From: Bacteroidetes bacterium GWF2_33_38
Lineage (GTDB): Bacteria; Bacteroidota; Bacteroidia; Bacteroidales; GWF2-33-38
Assembly: GCA_001769505.1 (NCBI GenBank)
Contig: MEOF01000020.1
Location: forward strand, 1-64,000
Length of the DNA stretch: 64,000 nucleotides
Direction: 5' to 3'
The notes below the pieces were generated by a model that saw only the letters and a program-made list of their open reading frames with translations, ran no database searches and was not told the DNA's origin. The position numbers and the translations under genes are program-made. This document shows, piece by piece, positions 12,003 to 20,320 of this stretch (the first letter of the stretch is position 1; each line of letters opens with the position of its first letter).

Positions 12003-13874
12003 ATGGATAGAAATTCAATCATTGGACTTTTAATTATTGGAGCAATTTTAGTGGGATACAGCATTTTTACAAGCCCAACCAAAGAAGAAATCGAAAAAGC
12101 AACCCGACAACGTGATTCCATTGCTCAAGTCGAGCAAAATATAAAACTTGAACAAGAAAAATTAAAAGCAGAGAGTTTTAATACTAGCCCCGTTTTAACA
12201 TCAACTGACTCGACGTTGAATGATTCAATTACTAAAGTACAAATTCAACAGCAGTTTGGTTCTTTTGCTGAAGCAGCAACAGGAGAAAACCAATTTTACA
12301 CCATTGAAAACGAATTACTTGAAATAAAAATATCGTCAAAAGGTGGGCGACCATATTCAGTTCGCTTAAAACAATTCAAAACTCACGATTCTCTTCCTTT
12401 GTTATTATTCAATGGAGATTCAACAGTTTTAGGACTTGATTTTTTTGCACAAAATCGAACCATTTCAACAAATGAGCTTTTCTTTACTACTGATAACTCA
12501 AACTCTATTATTGTTAAAGATTCGCCAAAATCGTTAAGTATGAAACTTATTGTTGGCGAAAATAAATACATTGAATATCTATACACCTTAACACCAAATA
12601 GTTACATAGTCGATTTTGACATTAATTTTGTTGGAATGAAAGATGTTATTGCTAGCAACAACCAATACCTTTCGTTGAAATGGAGTATGTACTTGCCAAC
12701 TCAAGAAAAAGGAAAGGATTTCGAAAACCAATACACAACTGTTTATTACAAATTTTTTGAAGATGATGTTGACTATTTATCAGAAACATCAGATAAAGAA
12801 GAAGAAATAACTACAAAACTTAAATGGGTTTCATTTAAACAACAATTCTTCTCCTCGATTTTAGTTGCAGATAATAACTTTTTAAATGCCTTTTTAAAAT
12901 CAGATAAGTCTTCGGTTACAGATGATAATTATTTAGCAAAATTAGATGCAGACATCAGTATTCCTTTTAATGGCAAGGATAAAGAATCGTTCCCTATGCA
13001 ATTCTATTTTGGACCAAATCATTACAATACTCTTTCGGAATATAATTTAGATTTTGAAAAACTTGTTCCTCTTGGTTGGGGTATATTCGGTTGGGTAAAT
13101 CGATTTTTAGTGATTCCTGTTTTCAATTGGCTTGGATTATTTATTTCGAGCTATGGTATTATTATTTTGTTGCTTACAATAATTATTAAACTTATTCTGT
13201 TTCCTCTGACTTACAAATCATATATCTCAACAGCAAAAATGCGAGTTTTAAAGCCTCAAATTGATGAGATTAATGCAAAAATTCCAAAAGAAAAAACAAT
13301 GGAACGCCAACAAGCAACTATGGCTTTATACAAAAAAGCTGGAGTAAATCCTATGGGTGGTTGTTTGCCAATGTTATTGCAATTCCCGATTCTGATTGCC
13401 CTATTCCGATTTTTTCCCGCCTCTATTGAATTGCGTCAACAAAGTTTTTTGTGGGCTGACGATTTATCTTCATACGACTCTATTTATGATTTGCCTTTTA
13501 ACATTCCATTTTATGGCGACCATATCAGCTTATTTACATTATTAATGACTATTAGTACATTAATTTACACTCGTATGCAGAATCAAATGCAAGCTAGCTC
13601 GACTCAAATTCCTGGGATGAAAGTCATGATGTACATGATGCCAATTATGTTCTTATTTTGGTTCAATAGTTATGCTTCTGGATTAAGCTACTATTATTTT
13701 GTTGCAAATATGATGACATTTGGACAAATGTGGCTTATCAGACGTTTTGTTGACGACGATGAAATTTTAAGTAAATTAGAACAATCGAAGAAAAAACCAG
13801 TAAAAAAATCAAAATTTGCAGAACGTTTAGAAAAAATGGCTAAAGAAAGAGGTTATCAAATGCCAAAAAAATAG
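12003..13874 (+). CDS. yidC: Membrane protein insertase YidC
   Basis: 623 residues. N-terminal membrane helix (about 5-22), a low-complexity linker, the large periplasmic beta-sandwich domain (about 95-350), then the conserved insertase core of five helices (about 365-590). The core includes the TYKSYISTAKMRVLKPQI cytoplasmic hairpin and a NPMGGCLPMLLQFPILIALF segment. The tail is Lys-rich, as is common in ribosome-contacting YidC. It inserts membrane proteins alone or with SecYEG. It lies 11 bases after pyrG and ends in a terminator at 13884-13909. Confidence 0.97.
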   Translation: MDRNSIIGLLIIGAILVGYSIFTSPTKEEIEKATRQRDSIAQVEQNIKLEQEKLKAESFNTSPVLTSTDSTLNDSITKVQIQQQFGSFAEAATGENQFYTIENELLEIKISSKGGRPYSVRLKQFKTHDSLPLLLFNGDSTVLGLDFFAQNRTISTNELFFTTDNSNSIIVKDSPKSLSMKLIVGENKYIEYLYTLTPNSYIVDFDINFVGMKDVIASNNQYLSLKWSMYLPTQEKGKDFENQYTTVYYKFFEDDVDYLSETSDKEEEITTKLKWVSFKQQFFSSILVADNNFLNAFLKSDKSSVTDDNYLAKLDADISIPFNGKDKESFPMQFYFGPNHYNTLSEYNLDFEKLVPLGWGIFGWVNRFLVIPVFNWLGLFISSYGIIILLLTIIIKLILFPLTYKSYISTAKMRVLKPQIDEINAKIPKEKTMERQQATMALYKKAGVNPMGGCLPMLLQFPILIALFRFFPASIELRQQSFLWADDLSSYDSIYDLPFNIPFYGDHISLFTLLMTISTLIYTRMQNQMQASSTQIPGMKVMMYMMPIMFLFWFNSYASGLSYYYFVANMMTFGQMWLIRRFVDDDEILSKLEQSKKKPVKKSKFAERLEKMAKERGYQMPKK

Positions 13875-13883
13875 AAAAAATAG

Positions 13884-13909
13884 AAAAGCCGACGTGTCGG
13901 CTTTTTTTA
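13884..13909 (+). terminator. Rho-independent terminator after yidC
   Basis: A GC-rich stem, AAAAGCCGA at 13884-13892 pairing with TCGGCTTTT at 13897-13905, with a CGTG loop and a following T run. Confidence 0.88.
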
Positions 13910-14110
13910 TTGAAAAATATTTTTATAATTTTATGACGAACGCTTATTGGTGATAAAACCAACAAGAAAACAACAGTCATATTTTATAAACTCTAATTTT
14001 CAAATGATTCCATTAATACTATCAAATTTTGATTAATTTAAATAAATAATTATACATTTATACAAAATGTCTGATTATTTCAAAATGATAATTAGTAAGT
14101 TAATACACTT

Positions 14111-14977
14111 TTGAGTATGGGAACAATAAAAGATTATTTTATTTCTGATAAATCACATAAAATAAAGGCTACTAATCAAAGCTCTTTGAGTTTTACCGAC
14201 AAAAATGGGAATCAAATTGTTATTGAGATACAGTTATATTTTGATTTTTCCGCAGGTGCAAAATACTACTCATTATACATTCCTTATACAGAAAATATAA
14301 TTCAGTTAGTTGATATTGCAACATCTAGTAAGATTTTAGAAGATATTTCGAAATTGGGAAGCTATACCATAGAATCAAATATCCCAAATGAAAGAGTTTG
14401 TATTTCAAATGACTTGATCTTTTGCAATTGCATATATTTATATTTTGAAAATATATTAACAACTCCAGAAAAGGCTGATTTATATAAAATCCTTTCGAAA
14501 AATAAAATTATTGGAGAATTAAGAGACGAAGCATGGATGTTAGAGGTAATTAAATGTAAAAAACCATTAGCTTTTATATCTCATGACTATAATGATAAAG
14601 AAAAAATTGCCAGACCATTCGCACAAAAATTAGCACATAATTCATATAGTGCGATTTGGTATGATGAATTTAGTTTAACTCCAGGAGATAAAATGAGGAA
14701 AGAAATTGAGAAGGGAATTAAAGAATCTCAATATTGCATATTGTTATTATCAAAAACCTACTTGAATAATGAAAGCTGGGGCAAAATAGAATTTGAATCA
14801 ATTTTCACAAAAGAATTAATTGAAAAAAAAGATTGTATTATTCCGATATGGGTAGATATTACAAAAGAAGAATTGTACGAATTTAGTCCCTCGCTTGTAA
14901 ATATTTTAGGCATTAATTGGAATATCGGAGTTGACAAAGTAGTAAGTGAAATATTAAGAAGATTTGCAAAAAAATAA
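14111..14977 (+). CDS. TIR-domain protein with an unrecognised N-terminal domain
   Basis: 288 residues from TTG 14111; an ATG at 14117 (286 residues) is at least as likely. The C-terminal half (about 152-285) is a TIR domain of the bacterial TIR_2 type. It shows LAFISHDYNDKE (strand A and box 1), AIWYDEFSLTPGDKMRKEI, CILLLSKTYL, and W223-GKI-E227, where E227 matches the NADase catalytic Glu position. The first 150 residues form a mixed alpha-beta domain that I cannot assign. Such proteins are typically NAD-cleaving immune effectors. No ThsA, SIR2, pAgo or cyclase partner is next to it. It lies alone between yidC and a nitroreductase gene, with a hairpin downstream. Confidence 0.8.
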   Translation: MSMGTIKDYFISDKSHKIKATNQSSLSFTDKNGNQIVIEIQLYFDFSAGAKYYSLYIPYTENIIQLVDIATSSKILEDISKLGSYTIESNIPNERVCISNDLIFCNCIYLYFENILTTPEKADLYKILSKNKIIGELRDEAWMLEVIKCKKPLAFISHDYNDKEKIARPFAQKLAHNSYSAIWYDEFSLTPGDKMRKEIEKGIKESQYCILLLSKTYLNNESWGKIEFESIFTKELIEKKDCIIPIWVDITKEELYEFSPSLVNILGINWNIGVDKVVSEILRRFAKK

Positions 14978-14985
14978 GTAATCCA

Positions 14986-15016
14986 CCAACAATATACATA
15001 TCATGCATATTGTTGG
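14986..15016 (+). terminator. Hairpin after the TIR gene
   Basis: A perfect 10-bp stem, CCAACAATAT with ATATTGTTGG, and an 11-base loop, 9 bases after the TIR stop codon. There is no strong T run, so it may be a weak terminator or an RNA-stabilising structure. Confidence 0.5.
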
Positions 15017-15154
15017 CATTATTCTAACATCAATTTATCTTGCTGAATGGGTTTTATTAATATTTTCAAACAAAATATTCTTATATTTAAACATTCGTTT
15101 GAGTAATTTATCGAAACAAATTTCGATTAAGAAATTAAATTTTACCGTACAAGA

Positions 15155-15796
15155 ATGAGAAAAAATATTGGGTATTTATGCTTTCTACTATTTACAGTAT
15201 CAAGTTTTGCACAAAATCAAGAAATTGTTGTGTTAAACAAACCCGATACAAACAGAGGCTTATCGCTTATGCAAACCTTATCAATACGAGCATCGGAAAC
15301 CGAATTTGATACCACGAGCATACTCATTCAAGATTTGTCCGATTTATTATGGGCTTCGAATGGAATTAACCGTCCAGAAACAGGAAAACGAACAGCTCCT
15401 TCGGCACTAAATGCTCAAGATATTGATGTTTATGTCGCAATGAAATCCGGTATTTTTTTTTACAATGCCAACAAGCATTTGCTCGAAAAACTTGTCGATG
15501 GCGACTATCGTCCCGATATTGCCGACAAGCAAGAAAATTTTGCCCTAGCTCCCATCATTTGCCTGTTGGTTTCTGATATTTCGAGATTCAGGTTTGGCGA
15601 AGATTCTTTGAGACTAACATGGGCGGCAATCGACGCAGGAATTGTATCGCAAAACATCAATCTTTTTTGTGCTTCGACTGGTTTTTCAACACGACCACGT
15701 ACATCTATGAATCAGCAAAAACTAAGAGAAATTCTTAAGCTAAAAGATTCGCAATACATAATGCTAAACAATCCCATAGCATATAAAAAAGATTAG
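15155..15796 (+). CDS. Secreted SagB-type nitroreductase-family protein
   Basis: 213 residues with a signal peptide (1-19, ending SSFAQ). The mature part is a nitroreductase-like FMN fold of the SagB/ThcOx subgroup: SIRASETEF (the FMN-phosphate Arg/Ser segment), LSDLLWASNGINRPETGKRTAPSA and a C-terminal GIVSQNINLFCASTGFST helix. SagB-type enzymes are flavin oxidases that oxidise azolines or similar rings, but many short secreted Bacteroidota members have no known substrate and there is no peptide cluster here. It ends 18 bases before folP and may be read with it. Confidence 0.8.
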   Translation: MRKNIGYLCFLLFTVSSFAQNQEIVVLNKPDTNRGLSLMQTLSIRASETEFDTTSILIQDLSDLLWASNGINRPETGKRTAPSALNAQDIDVYVAMKSGIFFYNANKHLLEKLVDGDYRPDIADKQENFALAPIICLLVSDISRFRFGEDSLRLTWAAIDAGIVSQNINLFCASTGFSTRPRTSMNQQKLREILKLKDSQYIMLNNPIAYKKD

Positions 15797-15814
15797 AAAA
15801 ACTCATTTTATAAA

Positions 15815-16678
15815 ATGAATCCTAAAAAACTTACATTCAATACAAAGACAACAATCAATTGTAGTGGCAAATTACTCGATTTATCTTCCCCTCGAATCAT
15901 GGGAATTTTAAACCTTACTCCCGATTCTTTTTTCGATGGAGGAAAGTATAAAAACGAAAAACAAATCGCCAATAGAATTGAAAATATAATTTCTGAAGGA
16001 GCTGACATTATTGATTTGGGAGCTGTTTCAACTCGTCCGGGGGCTAATTTATTAAATTACGATGAAGAATTACATCGATTGGATTTTGCCCTTAACTTTA
16101 TACAAAAATATTTCAAACAAATCATTGTCTCTGTCGATACTTTTAGAGCCGATGTAGCCCAAAAAGTTGTTGCTGACTTTGAGGTCGATATTATTAACGA
16201 TATTTCAGGAGGAACAATGGACAAAAACATGTATGAAACAGTTGCCAAACTTAATGTTCCGTACATAATGATGCATATTCAAGGAACTCCTGCAATCATG
16301 CAAGTTGCACCAAACTATCAAGATGTTGTAAAAGAAATTATTACATTTTTTGTTGAAAAAGTCGAAAAATTAAAAAAACTTGGTGTTAACGATATTATTA
16401 TTGATCCTGGCTTTGGCTTCGGCAAAACACTTGAACACAATTACATCATCTTGAAAAATCTAACATTATTCAAAATGTTAGAACTTCCAATTTTAGTAGG
16501 CTTATCTCGAAAATCGATGATTTATAAATTACTTTCTCTATCCCCCGAAGATGTTCTTCCCGAAAGCTTGGCACTCAATTCACTAGCCTTAAATAATGGA
16601 GCAAATATATTGAGAGTGCACGATGTGAAAGAAACACAAAGAATGTTAAAAATCTTTGAAAAGTACTCGAATTCGTGA
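15815..16678 (+). CDS. folP: Dihydropteroate synthase
   Basis: 287 residues, normal length. The TIM-barrel signatures are clear: PRIMGILNLTPDSFFDGG (pterin and phosphate site), DLGAVSTRPGA, DIINDISGG and IDPGFGFGKT, with a final RVHDVKET strand. It joins 4-aminobenzoate to the hydroxymethyl-dihydropterin diphosphate in folate synthesis. The partner folC is in the same window at 46334. The order folP-cdaA is common in Bacteroidota. Start: first ATG, 18 bases after the nitroreductase stop. Confidence 0.96.
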   Translation: MNPKKLTFNTKTTINCSGKLLDLSSPRIMGILNLTPDSFFDGGKYKNEKQIANRIENIISEGADIIDLGAVSTRPGANLLNYDEELHRLDFALNFIQKYFKQIIVSVDTFRADVAQKVVADFEVDIINDISGGTMDKNMYETVAKLNVPYIMMHIQGTPAIMQVAPNYQDVVKEIITFFVEKVEKLKKLGVNDIIIDPGFGFGKTLEHNYIILKNLTLFKMLELPILVGLSRKSMIYKLLSLSPEDVLPESLALNSLALNNGANILRVHDVKETQRMLKIFEKYSNS

Positions 16679-16720
16679 TTGTTTTAACAATTATTTATAA
16701 ATTTGTTTGAAATATATATA

Positions 16721-17503
16721 ATGACATCTCTTTTTATAACATTACGATTTCTCGACATTCTCGACATTCTTTTAGTCGCATTTATTCTCTACAAAGTATA
16801 TATGCTTATAAGAGATACCGTTGCTATAAATATTTTTATCGGCGTTTTTTCAGTTTACTTGCTTTGGCTTTTAGTTAAAGCCTTTAATATGCAATTGCTC
16901 ACAACCATTTTGAATCAAGTAATTGGTGTTGGAGCTATAGCCTTAATCATCGTTTTTCAACAAGAAATTCGACGATTTTTATTATTGCTTGGAACCCGAT
17001 ATTTTTCTAAAAATAAAACTTTTTCTTTCGGAGGATTATTTTCATTCGGATTGAATACCAAAACTCACCTAAATGTTAAATCCATAGTTATTGCGTGTCG
17101 GAATTTATCTAAAAGTAAAACGGGTGCTCTTATTGTGATTTCACGAAAATTCGATTTGAGTACTTTTTCCAATATTGGCGATACGCTAAACGCTAACTTG
17201 TCGAGTCGATTGCTCGAGACTATTTTTTATAAAGATACTCCTTTGCACGATGGAGCTGTAATTATTGTAAATAATAAAGTTATGGCTGCTCGTTGCGTTT
17301 TGCCTATTTCAGAAAGCTCAAACTTACCATTAAACTTGGGTATGAGACACAGAGCAGCATTGGGAATGTCGGAGAATTCAAATGCTACAATTATTATTGT
17401 TTCCGAACAAACAGGCAATATTTCGTACGCAAAAGATGGAGAGTTGTTTCAGAATATTTCGCCCGATGATTTGGGTGAATTTCTCGAAAAGGAATACAAT
17501 TAG
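16721..17503 (+). CDS. cdaA: Diadenylate cyclase (c-di-AMP synthase)
   Basis: 260 residues from ATG 16721. A TTG at 16703 would add six residues, but the ATG matches the usual MxxLFITxRFLD beginning. Three N-terminal membrane helices (about 10-28, 33-52 and 58-80) are followed by the DisA_N catalytic domain with LHDGAVII (the DGA motif) and GMRHRAALG (the RHR motif). Both are needed to condense two ATP into c-di-AMP. c-di-AMP usually governs potassium and osmotic balance. A diverged copy of its last 33 codons lies downstream at 17741-17842. Confidence 0.93.
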   Translation: MTSLFITLRFLDILDILLVAFILYKVYMLIRDTVAINIFIGVFSVYLLWLLVKAFNMQLLTTILNQVIGVGAIALIIVFQQEIRRFLLLLGTRYFSKNKTFSFGGLFSFGLNTKTHLNVKSIVIACRNLSKSKTGALIVISRKFDLSTFSNIGDTLNANLSSRLLETIFYKDTPLHDGAVIIVNNKVMAARCVLPISESSNLPLNLGMRHRAALGMSENSNATIIIVSEQTGNISYAKDGELFQNISPDDLGEFLEKEYN

Positions 17504-17523
17504 AAATAATTCGGTATATTTTT

Positions 17524-17702
17524 AGCCAAACTCCGATTGTCATTTCGACCGCAGGGATAAATCTCTTCCCTTTTCCGTCATTTCGAGTTTCTTGCGAGAA
17601 ATCTCTATTCTTTAATTGGTTTAGATTTCTCAATCGCTATCGCTCATTTCGAAATGACAGCCAAACTCCGATTCTCATTTCGATTTTCCTGCGAGAAATC
17701 TA
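17524..17702. repeat. Dispersed GTCATTTCGA / GAGAAATCT repeat cluster
   Basis: A 25-base segment at 17524-17548 (AGCCAAACTCCGATTGTCAT then TTCGA) recurs at 17659-17683 with one mismatch. Further copies of TCATTTCGA and GAGAAATCT, in both orientations, fill the space between. The same motifs occur at 23126-23156, 48801-48869 and 62137-62198. They are intergenic and can fold into hairpins, like REP/BIME-type elements. Confidence 0.75.
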
Positions 17703-17740
17703 AAATATGACCGAACATTTTCTCCCTTTGTTGATAATTA

Positions 17741-17842
17741 TACCAACAAACAGGCAATATTTCATACGCAAAAGAATGTGAATTATACCAAAATCTTACT
17801 CCTGAGAACCTAAGCGAGTTTCTTGAAGCAGAATATAATTAA
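17741..17842 (+). pseudogene. Fragment of a second cdaA 3' end
   Basis: Reading from 17741, the 33 codons before a TAA give a peptide beginning QQTGNISYAKECELYQN and ending LSEFLEAEYN. It aligns without gaps to the last residues of CdaA (EQTGNISYAKDGELFQN ... GEFLEKEYN, stop at 17503). Most differences at DNA level are at third positions, so the copy diverged under protein-level constraint before being cut off. It has no start or catalytic domain. It may be the remnant of an allele left by recombination replacement, or of a paralogue. Confidence 0.75.
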
Positions 17843-17903
17843 TAAAATAATTTTCCATCTATAATTATTTTAATTTAATTTTATCTCTTAATCAATAAAA
17901 ATA

Positions 17904-18737
17904 ATGAAGTTAATTTCCTTTGGAGATAAAATTCAAGAGGGTGTTTATTCAGATATACATTCTGTTTTTGAAAAAGTTGTTAATTTCAATTTTTCCAATG
18001 ATTTAGTTGTGTCAGTTGTTAGCGAAGAAATTGGAAATGGACCTTTTAATATTGTTGTTTCCAATATCGATTTTTCGTTGATTCGTTCGATTAAATTTTT
18101 TAATTCTATTGAAATAAACGGTAAGCTATTCGACAAATCTAATATTCAACAATACGATTCCGGCATTCCGAAAATCAACTTTAAACATCTTGATAAAAAC
18201 TGGGAATTCATAGCTCAAAAGTTAAAATATTCGCCCGAAAAAAGTCTTGCTTTTTTATTACATCCCGAAAAAAAAATGGAATTTTCAACTACTTTCGATA
18301 CACAGTTAATAAAAAAAATTGAAACGGGAGTCGAAAATATTTTCAACGTAAACAATATTGTAAGTGGCTTAAAATCAATTAAAGGACTCGGTTATGGACT
18401 CACTCCTTCGGGCGATGATTTTATTTCAGGTGTGTTAACTTCTCTTAATTTACTTGAAATAAAAAATAATAATTCGTATATTGAACTGAAAAATAAAATA
18501 TTTGAAACAGTTCGCGGAGAAAATCGTATTAGCAACAATTCTTTTTATATTTCTAAAGAGAATTTGTATAGTGAGAAGCTTAAAAACCTCTTAGTTGCGT
18601 TATCCGAGCAAAATAAAAATGAAATAGAAAATGCAATTAGAAACTATATCGACATTGGCGAAACTTCAGGAGCTGATTTTTTGACAGGTCTTTATTTAAT
18701 GTATGAAAAGAATAAAGAATGCAAAATTTATAATTAA
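17904..18737 (+). CDS. DUF2877 protein, AllH-like carbamoyltransferase subunit
   Basis: 277 residues. The C-terminal half has the DUF2877 hallmark GLGYGLTPSGDDFISGVL (about 164-181) and a GETSGADFLTGLYL ending. In E. coli the DUF2877 protein AllH (YlbF) is one of three subunits of oxamate carbamoyltransferase with AllF (FdrA) and AllG (YlbE). The genes for homologues of the other two follow directly here, at 18761 and 20321, which supports a joint complex. No signal peptide: cytosolic. It starts the catabolic locus; its stop codon lies in a 14-base tandem duplication (18727-18754). Confidence 0.8.
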   Translation: MKLISFGDKIQEGVYSDIHSVFEKVVNFNFSNDLVVSVVSEEIGNGPFNIVVSNIDFSLIRSIKFFNSIEINGKLFDKSNIQQYDSGIPKINFKHLDKNWEFIAQKLKYSPEKSLAFLLHPEKKMEFSTTFDTQLIKKIETGVENIFNVNNIVSGLKSIKGLGYGLTPSGDDFISGVLTSLNLLEIKNNNSYIELKNKIFETVRGENRISNNSFYISKENLYSEKLKNLLVALSEQNKNEIENAIRNYIDIGETSGADFLTGLYLMYEKNKECKIYN

Positions 18738-18754
18738 TAATTTATAATTAATAA
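18727..18754. repeat. 14-base tandem duplication at a gene junction
   Basis: TTTATAATTAATAA occurs twice in direct succession (18727-18740 and 18741-18754). The first copy contains the stop codon of the DUF2877 gene; the second is in the leader of the next gene. Confidence 0.8.
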
Positions 18755-18760
18755 TTCAAA

Positions 18761-20317
18761 ATGATAGTAAAAGGATTAATTAAAACAGGTGAATATTACG
18801 ATTCGGTAACTCTAATGTTGGTCGCAAAAGAGTTGAACAAAACCAATGGCGTAATAGATTCTGCTGTTGTAATGGGAACAAACGAAAACAAATCGATTTT
18901 AAAAGCATCGAATATGCTTTTACCAGAATTCGACAATGCAAAAGATGCAGATTTATTAATTGCAATTAAAGCTGAAAATGCTGATTTGTTGGAAAAAGCA
19001 TTCAAACAATTAGATGCAGTATTTTTGTCATTTCGCAAAAAAAATGATAGTTCTTCAGGAGCATCATTTGCACCAAAAAGTTTCGACGGAGCATTAGAAC
19101 AAATGCCCGAAGCAAATCTTTCTTTGATTTCAGTTGCCGGAAAATATGCAACTCGCGAAGCAATGAAAGCTTTGAAAAATGGTTTACACGTTATGATGTT
19201 TTCTGACAACGTATCGGTTGCTGACGAAATTAAAATGAAAAAATTTGCTGCTGAAAAAAATCTTTTCGTAATGGGACCAGATTGCGGAACAGCAATAATT
19301 AATGGAGTTCCATTGGCTTTTGCAAATGTAATTGATCGTGGAAATGTTGGTATAGTTGCAGCATCCGGAACAGGTTTGCAAGAAGTAAGTTGCGTTATCG
19401 GAAACGAAGGTGCAGGAATTTCTCAAGCAATTGGAACAGGCGGACGCGATGTTAAAAAAGATGTTGGCGGAATTATGTTTCTTCAAGCTATGAAAGCTTT
19501 GAACGAAGACGATGAAACAAAAATCATTGTTTTGGTTTCGAAACCACCACACGCTGATGTTCAAACAAAAATTGCTGAAGAAGTTAAAAAAATTAAAAAA
19601 CCAGTTGTTGCTATTTTAATTGGTGGAAATCCACAAGTTTTGAAAGATGCAGGAGCAATTACAGCAAATACGTTAGAAGAAGCAGGAAAAATTGCAGCTG
19701 CATTGTCAAAAGGACAAAATGTAGCAGAAATAATGTCTGCAATCGAAAATCATAAAACAATAATTAGAAAACAAGCATCAGATTTAGCAAAAACTTGCGA
19801 AGGAAAATTTGTTCGTGGTTTATTCAGTGGCGGAACTCTTTGCGACGAAACTCAATTAATTTACAAAGATATTATTGGTTTTGTTCACGGAAACGCTCCT
19901 TTGAATGAAGATTTGAAATTGAAAGATTTGTGGAAAAGCGAAGCAAATACAATAGTTGATATGGGAGAAGACGAATTTACAGTTGGTCGTCCACATCCAA
20001 TGATTGACTTTTCGTTACGAAACAAAAGATTGTTAGAAGAAGCTGCAGATAAAGATGTTGCAGTAATTTTATTAGACGTAGTTTTAGGTTTTGGTTCAAA
20101 TATGACACCAGCCGAAGAATTAAGTCCAGTAATCGCAAAAGCGAAACAAATAGCTCCCAAAAAACACATAATTTGTTCAATAACAGGAACTAAAAACGAT
20201 CCTCAAAACAAAGAACACGTAAAACGTGAATTAGAAAAAGCAGGAGCAATTGTTTTATCATCAAACGCCGAAGCAAGTCTTTTGTCAGGTTTAATTATTA
20301 AAGAAAAAACGAATTAA
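18761..20317 (+). CDS. fdrA: FdrA/AllF-like protein (acyl-CoA synthetase fold)
   Basis: 518 residues. It has the layout of succinyl-CoA-synthetase-like proteins: a CoA-binding-like N-terminal half with VGIVAASGTGLQEVSCVIG (about 196-214), GISQAIGTGGRDV and IIVLVSKPPHA, and a ligase-like C-terminal half. FdrA/AllF is the largest subunit of E. coli oxamate carbamoyltransferase, which phosphorolyses oxalurate to oxamate and carbamoyl phosphate. With the DUF2877 and DUF1116 neighbours the three-subunit set is complete. The native substrate here need not be oxalurate. It begins 23 bases after the upstream stop and ends 3 bases before the next start. Confidence 0.87.
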   Translation: MIVKGLIKTGEYYDSVTLMLVAKELNKTNGVIDSAVVMGTNENKSILKASNMLLPEFDNAKDADLLIAIKAENADLLEKAFKQLDAVFLSFRKKNDSSSGASFAPKSFDGALEQMPEANLSLISVAGKYATREAMKALKNGLHVMMFSDNVSVADEIKMKKFAAEKNLFVMGPDCGTAIINGVPLAFANVIDRGNVGIVAASGTGLQEVSCVIGNEGAGISQAIGTGGRDVKKDVGGIMFLQAMKALNEDDETKIIVLVSKPPHADVQTKIAEEVKKIKKPVVAILIGGNPQVLKDAGAITANTLEEAGKIAAALSKGQNVAEIMSAIENHKTIIRKQASDLAKTCEGKFVRGLFSGGTLCDETQLIYKDIIGFVHGNAPLNEDLKLKDLWKSEANTIVDMGEDEFTVGRPHPMIDFSLRNKRLLEEAADKDVAVILLDVVLGFGSNMTPAEELSPVIAKAKQIAPKKHIICSITGTKNDPQNKEHVKRELEKAGAIVLSSNAEASLLSGLIIKEKTN

Positions 20318-20320
20318 GAT

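Larger units (their letters stand above)
17504..17903. other. Repeat-rich intergenic region after cdaA
   Basis: 400 bases without an intact gene. It holds copies of a dispersed GTCATTTCGA/GAGAAATCT repeat (17524-17702) and the cdaA tail fragment at 17741-17842. The last 60 bases before 17904 are AT-rich with no clear signal. Confidence 0.7.

Noticed and set aside
14111-14977. Thoeris system for the TIR gene.
   Set aside because: No ThsA-like SIR2 or Macro-SLOG gene is next to it on either side.
18796-19564. Two antisense open frames of 126-137 codons opposite fdrA.
   Set aside because: They overlap a well-supported FdrA gene for their full length and match no family; long antisense frames are expected from the codon use here.
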